Assembly: GCA_937922785.1 (NCBI GenBank)
Contig: CALAJQ010000023.1
Location: 62,001 to 126,000 of the forward strand
Source: an uncultured Acidimicrobiales bacterium
GTDB taxonomy: Bacteria; Actinomycetota; Acidimicrobiia; Acidimicrobiales; SZUA-35
DNA length: 64,000 nt
Direction of reading: 5' to 3'
Shown here piece by piece: positions 51,459 through 58,405 of this stretch; position 1 is the stretch's first letter; each line of letters begins with the position of its first letter. Both the position numbers and the translations under genes were made by a program. The notes under the pieces are model-generated. The model was not told the DNA's origin. It saw only the letters and a list, made by a program, of their open reading frames with translations, and did no database searches.

Positions 51459-52997
51459 CTAGCGACTTTCGTTTTCTGGTGCGCTGTGCAAGAACAGTCG
51501 GTAAGCGGGGTTCGAAGACTCATCCCAGTACCGATAGCCAAGTTTCTCGAGGAACTCGTTGAAGCTGGCCGAATCGCCAGCGGGTACCTGAATGCCAACC
51601 AGGACTCTGGCCGTGTCGGCCCCTTGGGAACGGTAGTGAAACAGCGAGATGTTCCACTGCGGGTTCATTGCGCTTAGAAAGTTCAGCAGCGCACCAGGTC
51701 TTTCGGGGAATTGGAATCGATAAAGCACTTCACCCTCGCCCAGCTCGGAGCGGCCACCCACTAGATGACGGATGTGAGACTTGGCCAGCTCGTCATTGGT
51801 GAGATCGGTAGTAACAAAACCGGCGCCTGAAAGCGCAGCAACTATCTCGGCCTTCTCATCTCCGCCGTCGGTGACGACTCCCACAAACACATGAGCCTCG
51901 TTACTGTCACTCATTCTGTAGTTGAACTCAGAGATGGAGCGCTTGCCGATCAGTTGACAGAAGTGAAGGAAACTGCCGGGCCGCTCGGGAATGGTCACAG
52001 CAAATACTGCCTCCCGCTCTTCACCGATCTCGGCTCGTTCCGCCACGAACCGCAAGCGGTCGAAGTTGACATTCGCACCGCTAGCTACCGCAACTATGGT
52101 CAGACCAGCCAGTCGGTGTTCTGAGAGGTAGTTCTTTGCGCCTGCAATCGCCAGAGCTCCAGCTGGTTCTAGCAAGGCTCGGATGTCAGTGAAGGCATCC
52201 TTCATAGCTGCGCAAGTCTCATCAGTTGTGACGCTAATCATTTCGTCCACGTAGGCAGCAGTAAGTTTTAGTGTTTCGATACCAACCTTCTTCACCGCTG
52301 TGCCATCGGAGAACAATCCGACGTCGTCGAGCTCGACTTGATGACCTTGCCTGACTGACTGGGTCATGGCGGTGGATTCATTGTGTTGAACGCCAATCAC
52401 CTTGACATCGGGACGGACACTCTTGACATACGCCGCGATTCCCGAGATCATCCCGCCGCCACCAACTGGAACAAAGATCGCATCTAGAGGTTGGCTGAGC
52501 TGCCGCAAGATCTCCATACCAACTGTACCTTGGCCCGCAATTACGTCAGGGTCGTCAAATGGGTGAACAAAAACAAGCTCACGATCGGCCATCAGTTGCT
52601 GGGCATGAACAAATGCATCGCTATAAGAGTCGCCCCACAAAACGACTTCTGCCCCAAGGCGCCTCACTGCGTCAATCTTCAAGCTGGGAGCGGTTTGGGG
52701 CATGACAATAAGCGCTTCGCACCCTAGACGGTTAGCGGCCAGTGCCACGCCCTGGGCGTGGTTACCCGCGGAGGAGGCAATGACCCCTTTGGCCAATTCT
52801 GCAGATGTCAGGTTGGCCATTTTGTTGTAGGCGCCTCGAATCTTGAACGAAAAGATCGGGTGTAGATCCTCCCGCTTCAGATAGATGTTGCTGCCAAGTC
52901 TGCTAGACAGCTCTTGGGCCAGATCTAAGGGGGTCTCTTTTGCAACGTCGTAGACGCGCGAGTTAAGTATCCGCCGAAGATAGTCGTTGGCCTGCAT
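51459..52997 (-). CDS. ilvA: Threonine dehydratase, biosynthetic, with two ACT-like domains
   Basis: 512-residue PLP enzyme making 2-oxobutanoate from threonine, the first step of isoleucine synthesis. The N-terminal catalytic part shows the Schiff-base Lys in FSFKIRGAYNKM, SSAGNHAQGVAL and PVGGGGMISGIAAYV. The C-terminal part (~330-505) has two ACT-like regulatory units, EREAVFAVTIPERPGSFLHF and VLYRFQFPERPGALLNF, that bind isoleucine or valine. The length and two ACT units mark the long biosynthetic form. It precedes the DAO oxidase and follows the YbaK-like gene by 2 bases. Confidence 0.95.
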   Translation of the reverse strand: MQANDYLRRILNSRVYDVAKETPLDLAQELSSRLGSNIYLKREDLHPIFSFKIRGAYNKMANLTSAELAKGVIASSAGNHAQGVALAANRLGCEALIVMPQTAPSLKIDAVRRLGAEVVLWGDSYSDAFVHAQQLMADRELVFVHPFDDPDVIAGQGTVGMEILRQLSQPLDAIFVPVGGGGMISGIAAYVKSVRPDVKVIGVQHNESTAMTQSVRQGHQVELDDVGLFSDGTAVKKVGIETLKLTAAYVDEMISVTTDETCAAMKDAFTDIRALLEPAGALAIAGAKNYLSEHRLAGLTIVAVASGANVNFDRLRFVAERAEIGEEREAVFAVTIPERPGSFLHFCQLIGKRSISEFNYRMSDSNEAHVFVGVVTDGGDEKAEIVAALSGAGFVTTDLTNDELAKSHIRHLVGGRSELGEGEVLYRFQFPERPGALLNFLSAMNPQWNISLFHYRSQGADTARVLVGIQVPAGDSASFNEFLEKLGYRYWDESSNPAYRLFLHSAPENESR

Positions 52998-52999
52998 AG

Positions 53000-53494
53000 C
53001 TAACTTGGGACGATCGGCTTAGCCAGGTCCGTCACCACTTCGCTGTTCTCCAGAGCAGTGAGAAGGTCCGGCGGGCCTAGAACCTTGGTATCTCGACCTC
53101 CACCTCCCAAGATAATTTGCTCCCGATCCATGACTGCAGAATCGATCCAGATTGGCAGATCTGCAGGAAGACCGAACGGAGTAACTCCCCCAGGCTCCAT
53201 TTGAGTCATAGCTACAGTTTCTTCCTGCGGCGCAAACGAGGCCTTGCGAGTTCCGAGCCGCTTTCTTGCTGCGCCGTTGACATCCAACCGAGTTGAAGCA
53301 AGAACCACGCAAGCGGCGTAAACCCGAGGGTCGGATTTGCCAACTACAACCAGCGTGTTCGCCGAGTCTTCAACCGAATAACCGTAGGCCTCGCAGAATT
53401 CGGCCGTATCGGCCAAATCGGGATCGCACTCTATGACTTCGAACTCAAGCCCTCGGGTTCTTAGATCGGCCAAGGCCTGTTCAACACGTTCCAT
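53000..53494 (-). CDS. YbaK/EbsC-like aminoacyl-tRNA deacylase
   Basis: 164 residues from the ATG at 53494; a longer frame to 53581 overlaps the previous gene and is unlikely. It shows the YbaK/ProX fold: CEAYGYSVEDSANTLVVVGK, ASTRLDVNGAARKRLGTRKASFA (Lys in VNGAARK), and TQMEPGGVTPFGLP and IWIDSAVMDREQIILGGG. These hydrolyse mischarged aminoacyl-tRNAs, for example Cys- or Ala-tRNA(Pro). Downstream are ilvA and a DAO gene on the same strand; the upstream YjbR-like gene is 23 bases away. Confidence 0.92.
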   Translation of the reverse strand: MERVEQALADLRTRGLEFEVIECDPDLADTAEFCEAYGYSVEDSANTLVVVGKSDPRVYAACVVLASTRLDVNGAARKRLGTRKASFAPQEETVAMTQMEPGGVTPFGLPADLPIWIDSAVMDREQIILGGGGRDTKVLGPPDLLTALENSEVVTDLAKPIVPS

Positions 53495-53517
53495 CAAGCC
53501 ATCGTAACGAAGGCTGA

Positions 53518-53895
53518 TCAGCCCTCCAGTTGAGACACGATCTTCTTTGGAACCAAAAGACGGAAGCTCTCGGTAACCCAACGATGCAAGTCCTCAGAGT
53601 TTGGAGGGTTATCCGGGTCGAGCTTCAACATTGTCCAGCCCCCTTTGCCAACCTGCCAACGATCCGGGTCTGACTTTGCTTTCTCGCTGATCTCTGGAAT
53701 TGAGTCGGCAAGCTTAAGGCGCATGTTGGTTTCGTCGTTCTTCTCACCGACAAAAGCAAAGTTTTTGCCACCAGCGCGGAAAGCCCGATTCACGCACGAG
53801 GTCCCCTCACTTGCTTCCGGGAGTGAAAGAGCGTGTGTGCGAATGATTTCGGAGAGCTGATACTGAAACTGTTCTGGTTCGGTTGACGCTGCCAC
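53518..53895 (-). CDS. MmcQ/YjbR family protein
   Basis: 125 residues of the YjbR/CyaY-like fold. HALSLPEASEGTSCVNRAFRAG, NFAFVGEKNDETNMRLKLADS, RWQVGKGGWTMLKLD and LHRWVTESFRLLVPKKI match the family. The family is annotated as DNA-binding on structural grounds, without established function. GTG start at 53895, same strand and 48 bases from the aminotransferase. It may be part of a transcript with the YbaK-like gene. Confidence 0.88.
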   Translation of the reverse strand: MAASTEPEQFQYQLSEIIRTHALSLPEASEGTSCVNRAFRAGGKNFAFVGEKNDETNMRLKLADSIPEISEKAKSDPDRWQVGKGGWTMLKLDPDNPPNSEDLHRWVTESFRLLVPKKIVSQLEG

Positions 53896-53943
53896 GGGTG
53901 TTCCCTTCGCTTAAGTGATCCTGGTATTTGTTAGGTGAGACGC

Positions 53944-55119
53944 CTATCGATGAAGGGCCCCAACCCTCGAAACGGCTTCTTGTAGAACTTCATCTTTCTT
54001 GCAAAAGGCGAAGCGCACAAGTGACCGGCCAGCTGCCCTTGTTTCGTAGAACACCTCGCTAGGCACCGCTACTACGCCAGCTCGTTCTGGGAGGGCCATG
54101 CAGAACTCAATACTTGTGCTCGGCATATTTGCCGAAGCGGCCAGGTTCGTTATGTCTGCGGTGAGGAAGTACGTGCCTTCGGTTGGCAGCACGTCGAATC
54201 CACACTCGGCCAATCCCGCACCGAGGAAGTCCCGCTTTGCCTTCAGATCATCGCGCAGCGAGTTGTAGTAGTCGTCGCCCAGCCGAAGACCGACTGCAAC
54301 AGCGGGCTGGAATGGCGCAGCATTTACAAAAGTCAGAAACTGCTTGGCCACCATTACTGCGTCCCGCAAAGGCTTGGGGGCTGTTAACCAACCAACCTTC
54401 CAGCCAGTGAAAGAGAAGCTCTTGCCGGCAGAACCAATCGTGATGGTCCTATCCCTCATGCCAGGAAGGCTTGCGATTGGAATGTGCTGGCTGTCGAACA
54501 CCATGTGCTCATACACCTCGTCGCTTATGACTACCAGATCATGCTGGATCGCAACGTCGGCGATCTGCGTTAGCTCGTCAGCACTAAACACCTTTCCGGT
54601 TGGGTTGTGGGGCGTGTTGAGGATTATCGCCTGGGTGCGGGCGTTTACCTTCGATTTGAGATCTTCGATGTCCAGGTCATAGTTGGGGGCATCCAGCAGC
54701 ACTACTCGCTTCGTCGCACCAGCCATTGCAATGTTTGCCCCATAGGAGTCGTAGGTGGGTTCAAACGTGATCACCTCGTCGCCATGATCACAGAGGCCAA
54801 ACACTGCGGCGGCAATCGCCTCTGTCGCCCCAGCGGTTATCAACACTTCGGTGTCCGGGTCAAAGGCCATGTTGTAGAAACGTTGAGCGTGCTCCGCTAC
54901 CGCTAACCGCAGATCCGGCTGGCCTGGAAGTGGCGGATACTGATTCGGACCGTTCAAAACCGCATCGGCGGCTGCCCGGGCTACTTCAGGTGGACCGTCG
55001 GTGTCAGGAAATCCCTGCCCGAGGTTGACCGATTTGGTTTTGACCGCCAGGGCCGACATCTCGGCAAACACAGTTGTTCCGAACGGCTTGAGACGGGGGT
55101 TTCTTAGACCTTTGGGCAT
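53944..55119 (-). CDS. Class I/II aminotransferase (DapC/KAT-like)
   Basis: 391-residue PLP aminotransferase. GFPDTDGPPEVARAA and LITAGATEAIAAAVFGLCD are near the start, NTPHNPTGKVFSADEL and VISDEVYEHMVF hold the cofactor Asn and Asp, and the Schiff-base Lys is in GSAGKSFSFTGWKVGW. This branch includes N-succinyldiaminopimelate, methionine and kynurenine aminotransferases; the actinobacterial DapC form is likely but not proven. GGGAG precedes the ATG at 55119. It is divergent from the tRNA gene, 48 bases away. Confidence 0.93.
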   Translation of the reverse strand: MPKGLRNPRLKPFGTTVFAEMSALAVKTKSVNLGQGFPDTDGPPEVARAAADAVLNGPNQYPPLPGQPDLRLAVAEHAQRFYNMAFDPDTEVLITAGATEAIAAAVFGLCDHGDEVITFEPTYDSYGANIAMAGATKRVVLLDAPNYDLDIEDLKSKVNARTQAIILNTPHNPTGKVFSADELTQIADVAIQHDLVVISDEVYEHMVFDSQHIPIASLPGMRDRTITIGSAGKSFSFTGWKVGWLTAPKPLRDAVMVAKQFLTFVNAAPFQPAVAVGLRLGDDYYNSLRDDLKAKRDFLGAGLAECGFDVLPTEGTYFLTADITNLAASANMPSTSIEFCMALPERAGVVAVPSEVFYETRAAGRSLVRFAFCKKDEVLQEAVSRVGALHR

Positions 55120-55148
55120 TCTCCCAACCTAGTCAGCGATATGACCTC

Positions 55149-55154
55149 TACACT
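55149..55154 (+). promoter_or_regulatory. Candidate -10 element for tRNA-Arg
   Basis: TACACT lies 13 bases before the tRNA 5' end, the distance expected for a short leader. No good -35 hexamer is found 17 bases upstream, so this is a weak proposal. Confidence 0.25.
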
Positions 55155-55167
55155 GGCTCGAAGCAAA

Positions 55168-55241
55168 GCGTCCATAGCTCAATTGGATAGAGTATCTGGC
55201 TTCGAACCAGACGGTTGGGGGTTCAAGTCCCTCTGGGCGCA
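55168..55241 (+). tRNA. tRNA-Arg (anticodon UCG)
   Basis: A full cloverleaf folds over 74 bases. The acceptor stem is GCGTCCA with TGGGCGC (one G-U pair). The D arm is GCTC/GAGT. The anticodon stem TCTGG/CCAGA encloses the loop CTTCGAA, whose central TCG reads CGA arginine codons. The variable loop is five bases and the T arm is GGGGG-TTCAAGT-CCCTC. The discriminator base is A at 55241, with no encoded CCA. An alternative reading in which a protein starts inside it (at 55215) is rejected. It is the only RNA gene in the window. Confidence 0.97.
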
Positions 55242-55254
55242 CGCAAAAATCCTC

Positions 55255-55312
55255 GTTCTGGCTGTGCCCAGAACCGGATTCGGTTCCGGGCGCCGCCAGA
55301 ACCGATTAGGTT
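55255..55312 (+). promoter_or_regulatory. Overlapping alternative hairpins between tRNA-Arg and a hydrolase gene
   Basis: Stem A pairs GTTCTGG (55255-55261) with CCAGAAC (55268-55274). Stem B pairs GAACCG (55271-55276) with CGGTTC (55281-55286) and extends outward as CCC/GGG past one mismatch. The two share bases 55271-55274 and exclude one another. CCAGAACCG recurs at 55296-55304. No T run follows, so it is a poor factor-independent terminator but could serve as a tRNA end, processing signal or attenuator before the hydrolase. Confidence 0.45.
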
Positions 55313-55319
55313 TGGGGTT

Positions 55320-56030
55320 GTGAGCGAAACTTCGCAGCCCGGGTCGCCTGTTGACAGCCCAGTTGAGCAACTAGGCATCCTGGCTCGCCAACAAGTGGAG
55401 CTAGCACCTGGTGTCGAGCATCACGAGATTTACACGATGGGCGGGCTCCTTTCCTTGCATTGGTATCGGGTGCCGGAAGTTGCGAATCAACCGACGGGCG
55501 CAGGGGTTGTTATGGGCGGCGGAGCAATGGGTGGCCTTCTCGGAGGCGGCGGTCTCTATCACCACCTTGGCCGCCAACTCGCTTCAATCGGTATTCCAGC
55601 CGTAAGCGTCGGGTGGAGACAGCCGAATAACCTAGATGCTTGCACCACTGACATGTTGGCCACCATGCAGTTGATGGCTACCGAGGGTGCAACCCGTTTC
55701 GTCACTGTCGGCCATTCGTTCGGCGGGGCAATCGCTATTCGGGCGGCGGCCTCAGTACCGAAAGCCCTGGTTCCCGGAATAGTTACTCTTGCCACCCAAT
55801 CTGGCGGATGTGAACCGGCCGAAGAATTGGGTGATCGCGAACTCCTGCTATTCCACGGAGACAACGACCGCATACTCCCGCACATGACTTCAGAAATGGT
55901 CCGGATGATTGCCGGTACCGGCGAACTTGTAATCCTTCCGGGAGCTGACCACCTGTTGGCACCAGAGCGGGACGACATAGCGACCCGCCTCCTAACTTGG
56001 ATTCCACAGCTGCTACTTGGCGCCGCGTAG
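55320..56030 (+). CDS. Alpha/beta hydrolase
   Basis: 236 residues from GTG 55320; a frame extends upstream into the tRNA gene and is rejected. Motifs are GVVMGGGAMGGLLGGGGLYHH near the N-terminus, the nucleophile elbow VGHSFGGAIAI (Ser), LLFHGDNDRILP (Asp) and PGADHLLAPERDD (His). The substrate cannot be read from sequence: esterase, dienelactone hydrolase-like or lipase. It is single-copy next to the tRNA and 80 bases upstream of the secreted dehydrogenase. Confidence 0.88.
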   Translation: MSETSQPGSPVDSPVEQLGILARQQVELAPGVEHHEIYTMGGLLSLHWYRVPEVANQPTGAGVVMGGGAMGGLLGGGGLYHHLGRQLASIGIPAVSVGWRQPNNLDACTTDMLATMQLMATEGATRFVTVGHSFGGAIAIRAAASVPKALVPGIVTLATQSGGCEPAEELGDRELLLFHGDNDRILPHMTSEMVRMIAGTGELVILPGADHLLAPERDDIATRLLTWIPQLLLGAA

Positions 56031-56110
56031 GCCCTGGCCCCGGTGGAGTTAGCGCAGGTGATCATCGTTCGATCTGTCGCCCTGTTAAATTCGACTCGGT
56101 GGAAAAGTCA

Positions 56111-57982
56111 GTGAGAAAACCGGTCGCCCACTCTTTCAGATCAAGAACGAGGATCGCTCCAAAGCTGGCCCTGTGTTCAGCGATCTTGTTGATTTCGACC
56201 GTGCTTGCACCATCAGCGACTGGCAGGGCAGCAGCTCAAGAAACTGTCAGTGGACCGACCGCAGCCATCGAGGTCGTCGGCGGTCGATTCCCGACCCCCG
56301 AAACGTTTGTTTACCAGGCCTACCAGGATGTCCTCGGTCGGTCGCCGGACGCAGGGGGCCTAAAGTTCTGGTCTGACCTAATCAACAGTGGAACACCGCC
56401 CGACGTCTTGTTGTCAGAGTTAGTTGGCAGTGAAGAGTTCGGCGGGACAGTTGCACCAGTTGCCCGTCTCTACTACTCAGTCTTTGATCGAGCCCCAGAC
56501 CTCGAAGGGCTGCGATTTTGGGTCTCACAACGACGTTCTGGGGCCACTCTGGACCAACTGGCTGAAGCCTTCATTGACAGTGACGAATTCGAAGCGCTTA
56601 GCAACGCAACGACTGACAGCGAAGTCATTGAAGCGGTGTATGCCCGGGTATTAGGACGCCAGCCCGACGCCGAAGGTCTTGCCTATTGGCTCGACCTGGT
56701 ATCGACGGGCCAGCTATCGGTGCCTGGCTTCGTAGTAGCGGTGAGCGAATCAGCAGAACACCAGAACCGGCGCAACTCGCTAGTGACCACAACAACAGTC
56801 TATGTGGGCTTGCTCCAGCGGCTGCCTGATCCTGAGGGCGTGGCCTACTGGTCCGGTCTGATTGATCAAGGCTTGGCTTTAGATGTGTTCATCCAAGCGG
56901 TGATCTCCGGCCAGGAGTACCTAAACCGCTTTCCAGATCCATCCCCAACTCCCAACACTTCGGTTGTGGCGTCTGGCTTCACAATCCCATGGGACGCAGT
57001 TGCCGTGGGCGACGGTTCGATTTTGGTGACCGAACGCCCTGGGGCATTTGAACTCATCAGGCCAGACGGTTCGGTAACACCGGTTACTGCCGATCTTGAT
57101 GACCTGTTCGCCAGCGGGGAGACCGGCTTGATGGGGCTAGCTCTAGATTCAGACTTTGCTACCAATCGTCGTTTCTATTCTTGCCAAGGCCACCTGGCCC
57201 CCCTAGAGATCCAAGTTGTTGCGTGGACTCTCGCTCTCGACGGAGCCTCAGCCACACGAGTTTCAGATCCACTCGTGGGGCAGTTGCCTTTGGCCTCGGG
57301 ACGCCATGGTGGCTGCCAGTTGACTGTTGACTCCACCGGCGCCCTCCTGATCGGGACCGGCGACGCTGCTGTTGGGACAACTCCGCAAAGCCTCAATTCC
57401 TTAGGAGGCAAGGTGCTCCGGGTCGATTCTGCAACCGGCGCTGCCCTCGGCGACAACCCCTTTGCAGAGTCAGCCAACCCAAACACCCAGCTGATTTATA
57501 GCTTCGGCCATCGAAACGTCCAGGGTCTTGCGATCCACCCCGACACCGGTGCTATCTGGAATGTCGAGCACGGCCCCGACCGTGATGATGAAATCAACGA
57601 GATCATCGCTGGCGGAAACTACGGCTGGGACCCTGTGCCTGGATACACCGAAGCCGTTCCGATGACTGACTTGGCAAAGTTCCCTGGTGCGATCTCGGCT
57701 CGACTATCCACGGGAGCCCCGACCCTTGCCCTGAGCGGAGCCGACTTCTTGGCCCATCCATCTTGGGGATCCTGGCGCGGCGGCCTGGCGGTGGCTGCTC
57801 TAAAGAACCGCACGCTTAGGCTGTATTTCTTCGCACCCGATGGCCAGCCACTTGGCTCGAGAGTGCTGATCGACCAGATCTATGGTCGCCTGCGTGCAGT
57901 ACACCACTCGCCAGACGGAACGCTGCTAGTAACAACAAGCAACGGCGCCGGTAGCGATCAGGTAATCCAGATAACTCCTTAA
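56111..57982 (+). CDS. Secreted DUF4214 x4 - glucose/sorbosone dehydrogenase fusion
   Basis: 623 residues. GTG 56111 (GGTGGA upstream) is preferred to the longer frame from 55997, which overlaps the hydrolase. There is a Sec signal (KLALCSAILLISTVLAP, ending at AAAQE). Four DUF4214 units follow at about residues 71, 120, 176 and 230, with cores YQDVLGRSPDAGGLKFW, YYSVFDRAPDLEGLRFW, YARVLGRQPDAEGLAYW and YVGLLQRLPDPEGVAYW. From ~285 is a PQQ-type GSDH beta-propeller: RHGGCQLTVD, SFGHRNVQGLAIHP and VEHGPDRDDEINEI with GGNYGWDP. It would oxidise sugars at the cell surface, with PQQ if the cofactor is made. Confidence 0.92.
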   Translation: MRKPVAHSFRSRTRIAPKLALCSAILLISTVLAPSATGRAAAQETVSGPTAAIEVVGGRFPTPETFVYQAYQDVLGRSPDAGGLKFWSDLINSGTPPDVLLSELVGSEEFGGTVAPVARLYYSVFDRAPDLEGLRFWVSQRRSGATLDQLAEAFIDSDEFEALSNATTDSEVIEAVYARVLGRQPDAEGLAYWLDLVSTGQLSVPGFVVAVSESAEHQNRRNSLVTTTTVYVGLLQRLPDPEGVAYWSGLIDQGLALDVFIQAVISGQEYLNRFPDPSPTPNTSVVASGFTIPWDAVAVGDGSILVTERPGAFELIRPDGSVTPVTADLDDLFASGETGLMGLALDSDFATNRRFYSCQGHLAPLEIQVVAWTLALDGASATRVSDPLVGQLPLASGRHGGCQLTVDSTGALLIGTGDAAVGTTPQSLNSLGGKVLRVDSATGAALGDNPFAESANPNTQLIYSFGHRNVQGLAIHPDTGAIWNVEHGPDRDDEINEIIAGGNYGWDPVPGYTEAVPMTDLAKFPGAISARLSTGAPTLALSGADFLAHPSWGSWRGGLAVAALKNRTLRLYFFAPDGQPLGSRVLIDQIYGRLRAVHHSPDGTLLVTTSNGAGSDQVIQITP

Positions 57983-58039
57983 CGTGGTTGACCGCCTTCT
58001 TTATGTGGGCAAGTTCTCACGCTAAGTAGGGCCAATGTG

Positions 58040-58172
58040 ACTGTTGTGTTTCAGAACCAACAGTTTGAATCCATAGGTAGTAAAACTACGAATAGCTAGA
58101 TGAACAAGCCACAACGGCTACACGATCATCAGCTCCGGGATTTGGCGACACCTACCTTTACGTCGCCAAATC
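58040..58172 (+). promoter_or_regulatory. Structured leader with four successive hairpins
   Basis: In the 226-base gap before the small gene at 58209: ACTGTTG/CAACAGT (58040-58046/58058-58064); GTAGT-AAA-ACTAC (58077-58089); AGCC-ACAAC-GGCT (58107-58119); and an 11-base perfect pair GATTTGGCGAC/GTCGCCAAATC (58139-58149/58162-58172) with a 12-base loop. The last ends 36 bases before the start codon. No T run follows, so it is not a simple terminator. It may be an mRNA control element or non-coding RNA. I do not recognise a known riboswitch. Confidence 0.5.
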
Positions 58173-58208
58173 ACGGTTTAGGTGGATCAAGTTCTCAACA
58201 GGAGAAAA

Positions 58209-58388
58209 ATGACGGCGACACATAGTTTGGTAGACGGTAAAAGAGATGGCTCAGCACAGGCTCAAGCTAAGGCATCGACAAAGTTGGCGAGCAGACGTAT
58301 GGGTGCAGAGTTCGCCTTTGTCGTCTCGTCGGGGCTAGCGGCGTTCAGCTTTGGGGCATTGACGCTTTGGCAAATGCTGATTGGCTAG
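58209..58388 (+). CDS. Small single-pass membrane protein, 59 residues
   Basis: ATG at 58209 is 5 bases after AGGAG, one of the best ribosome sites of the window; a GTG at 58182 in the same frame lacks one. The product is hydrophilic and Ala/Lys-rich to about residue 31, then one hydrophobic helix (EFAFVVSSGLAAFSFGALTL) and a short tail WQMLIG. GAEF before the helix is vaguely reminiscent of pilin cleavage sites, but the Glu is not at +5. Not recognised as a family. The long structured leader suggests regulated expression of an abundant or signal-dependent peptide. Confidence 0.75.
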   Translation: MTATHSLVDGKRDGSAQAQAKASTKLASRRMGAEFAFVVSSGLAAFSFGALTLWQMLIG

Positions 58389-58405
58389 TGAACTAGCCGG
58401 AGTCG

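Noticed and set aside
55168-55241. Integration site (attB) of a mobile element at tRNA-Arg
   Set aside because: No integrase, no repeat of the tRNA 3' end was seen elsewhere in the window, and the flanks are ordinary chromosomal genes.
55215-55319. Upstream extension of the alpha/beta hydrolase frame
   Set aside because: It begins inside the T arm of tRNA-Arg and crosses the hairpins; the GTG at 55320 is a better start.
58040-58172. Factor-independent terminator of the dehydrogenase gene
   Set aside because: No stem is followed by a T run; the stems extend close to the next start codon, so a leader role is more likely.
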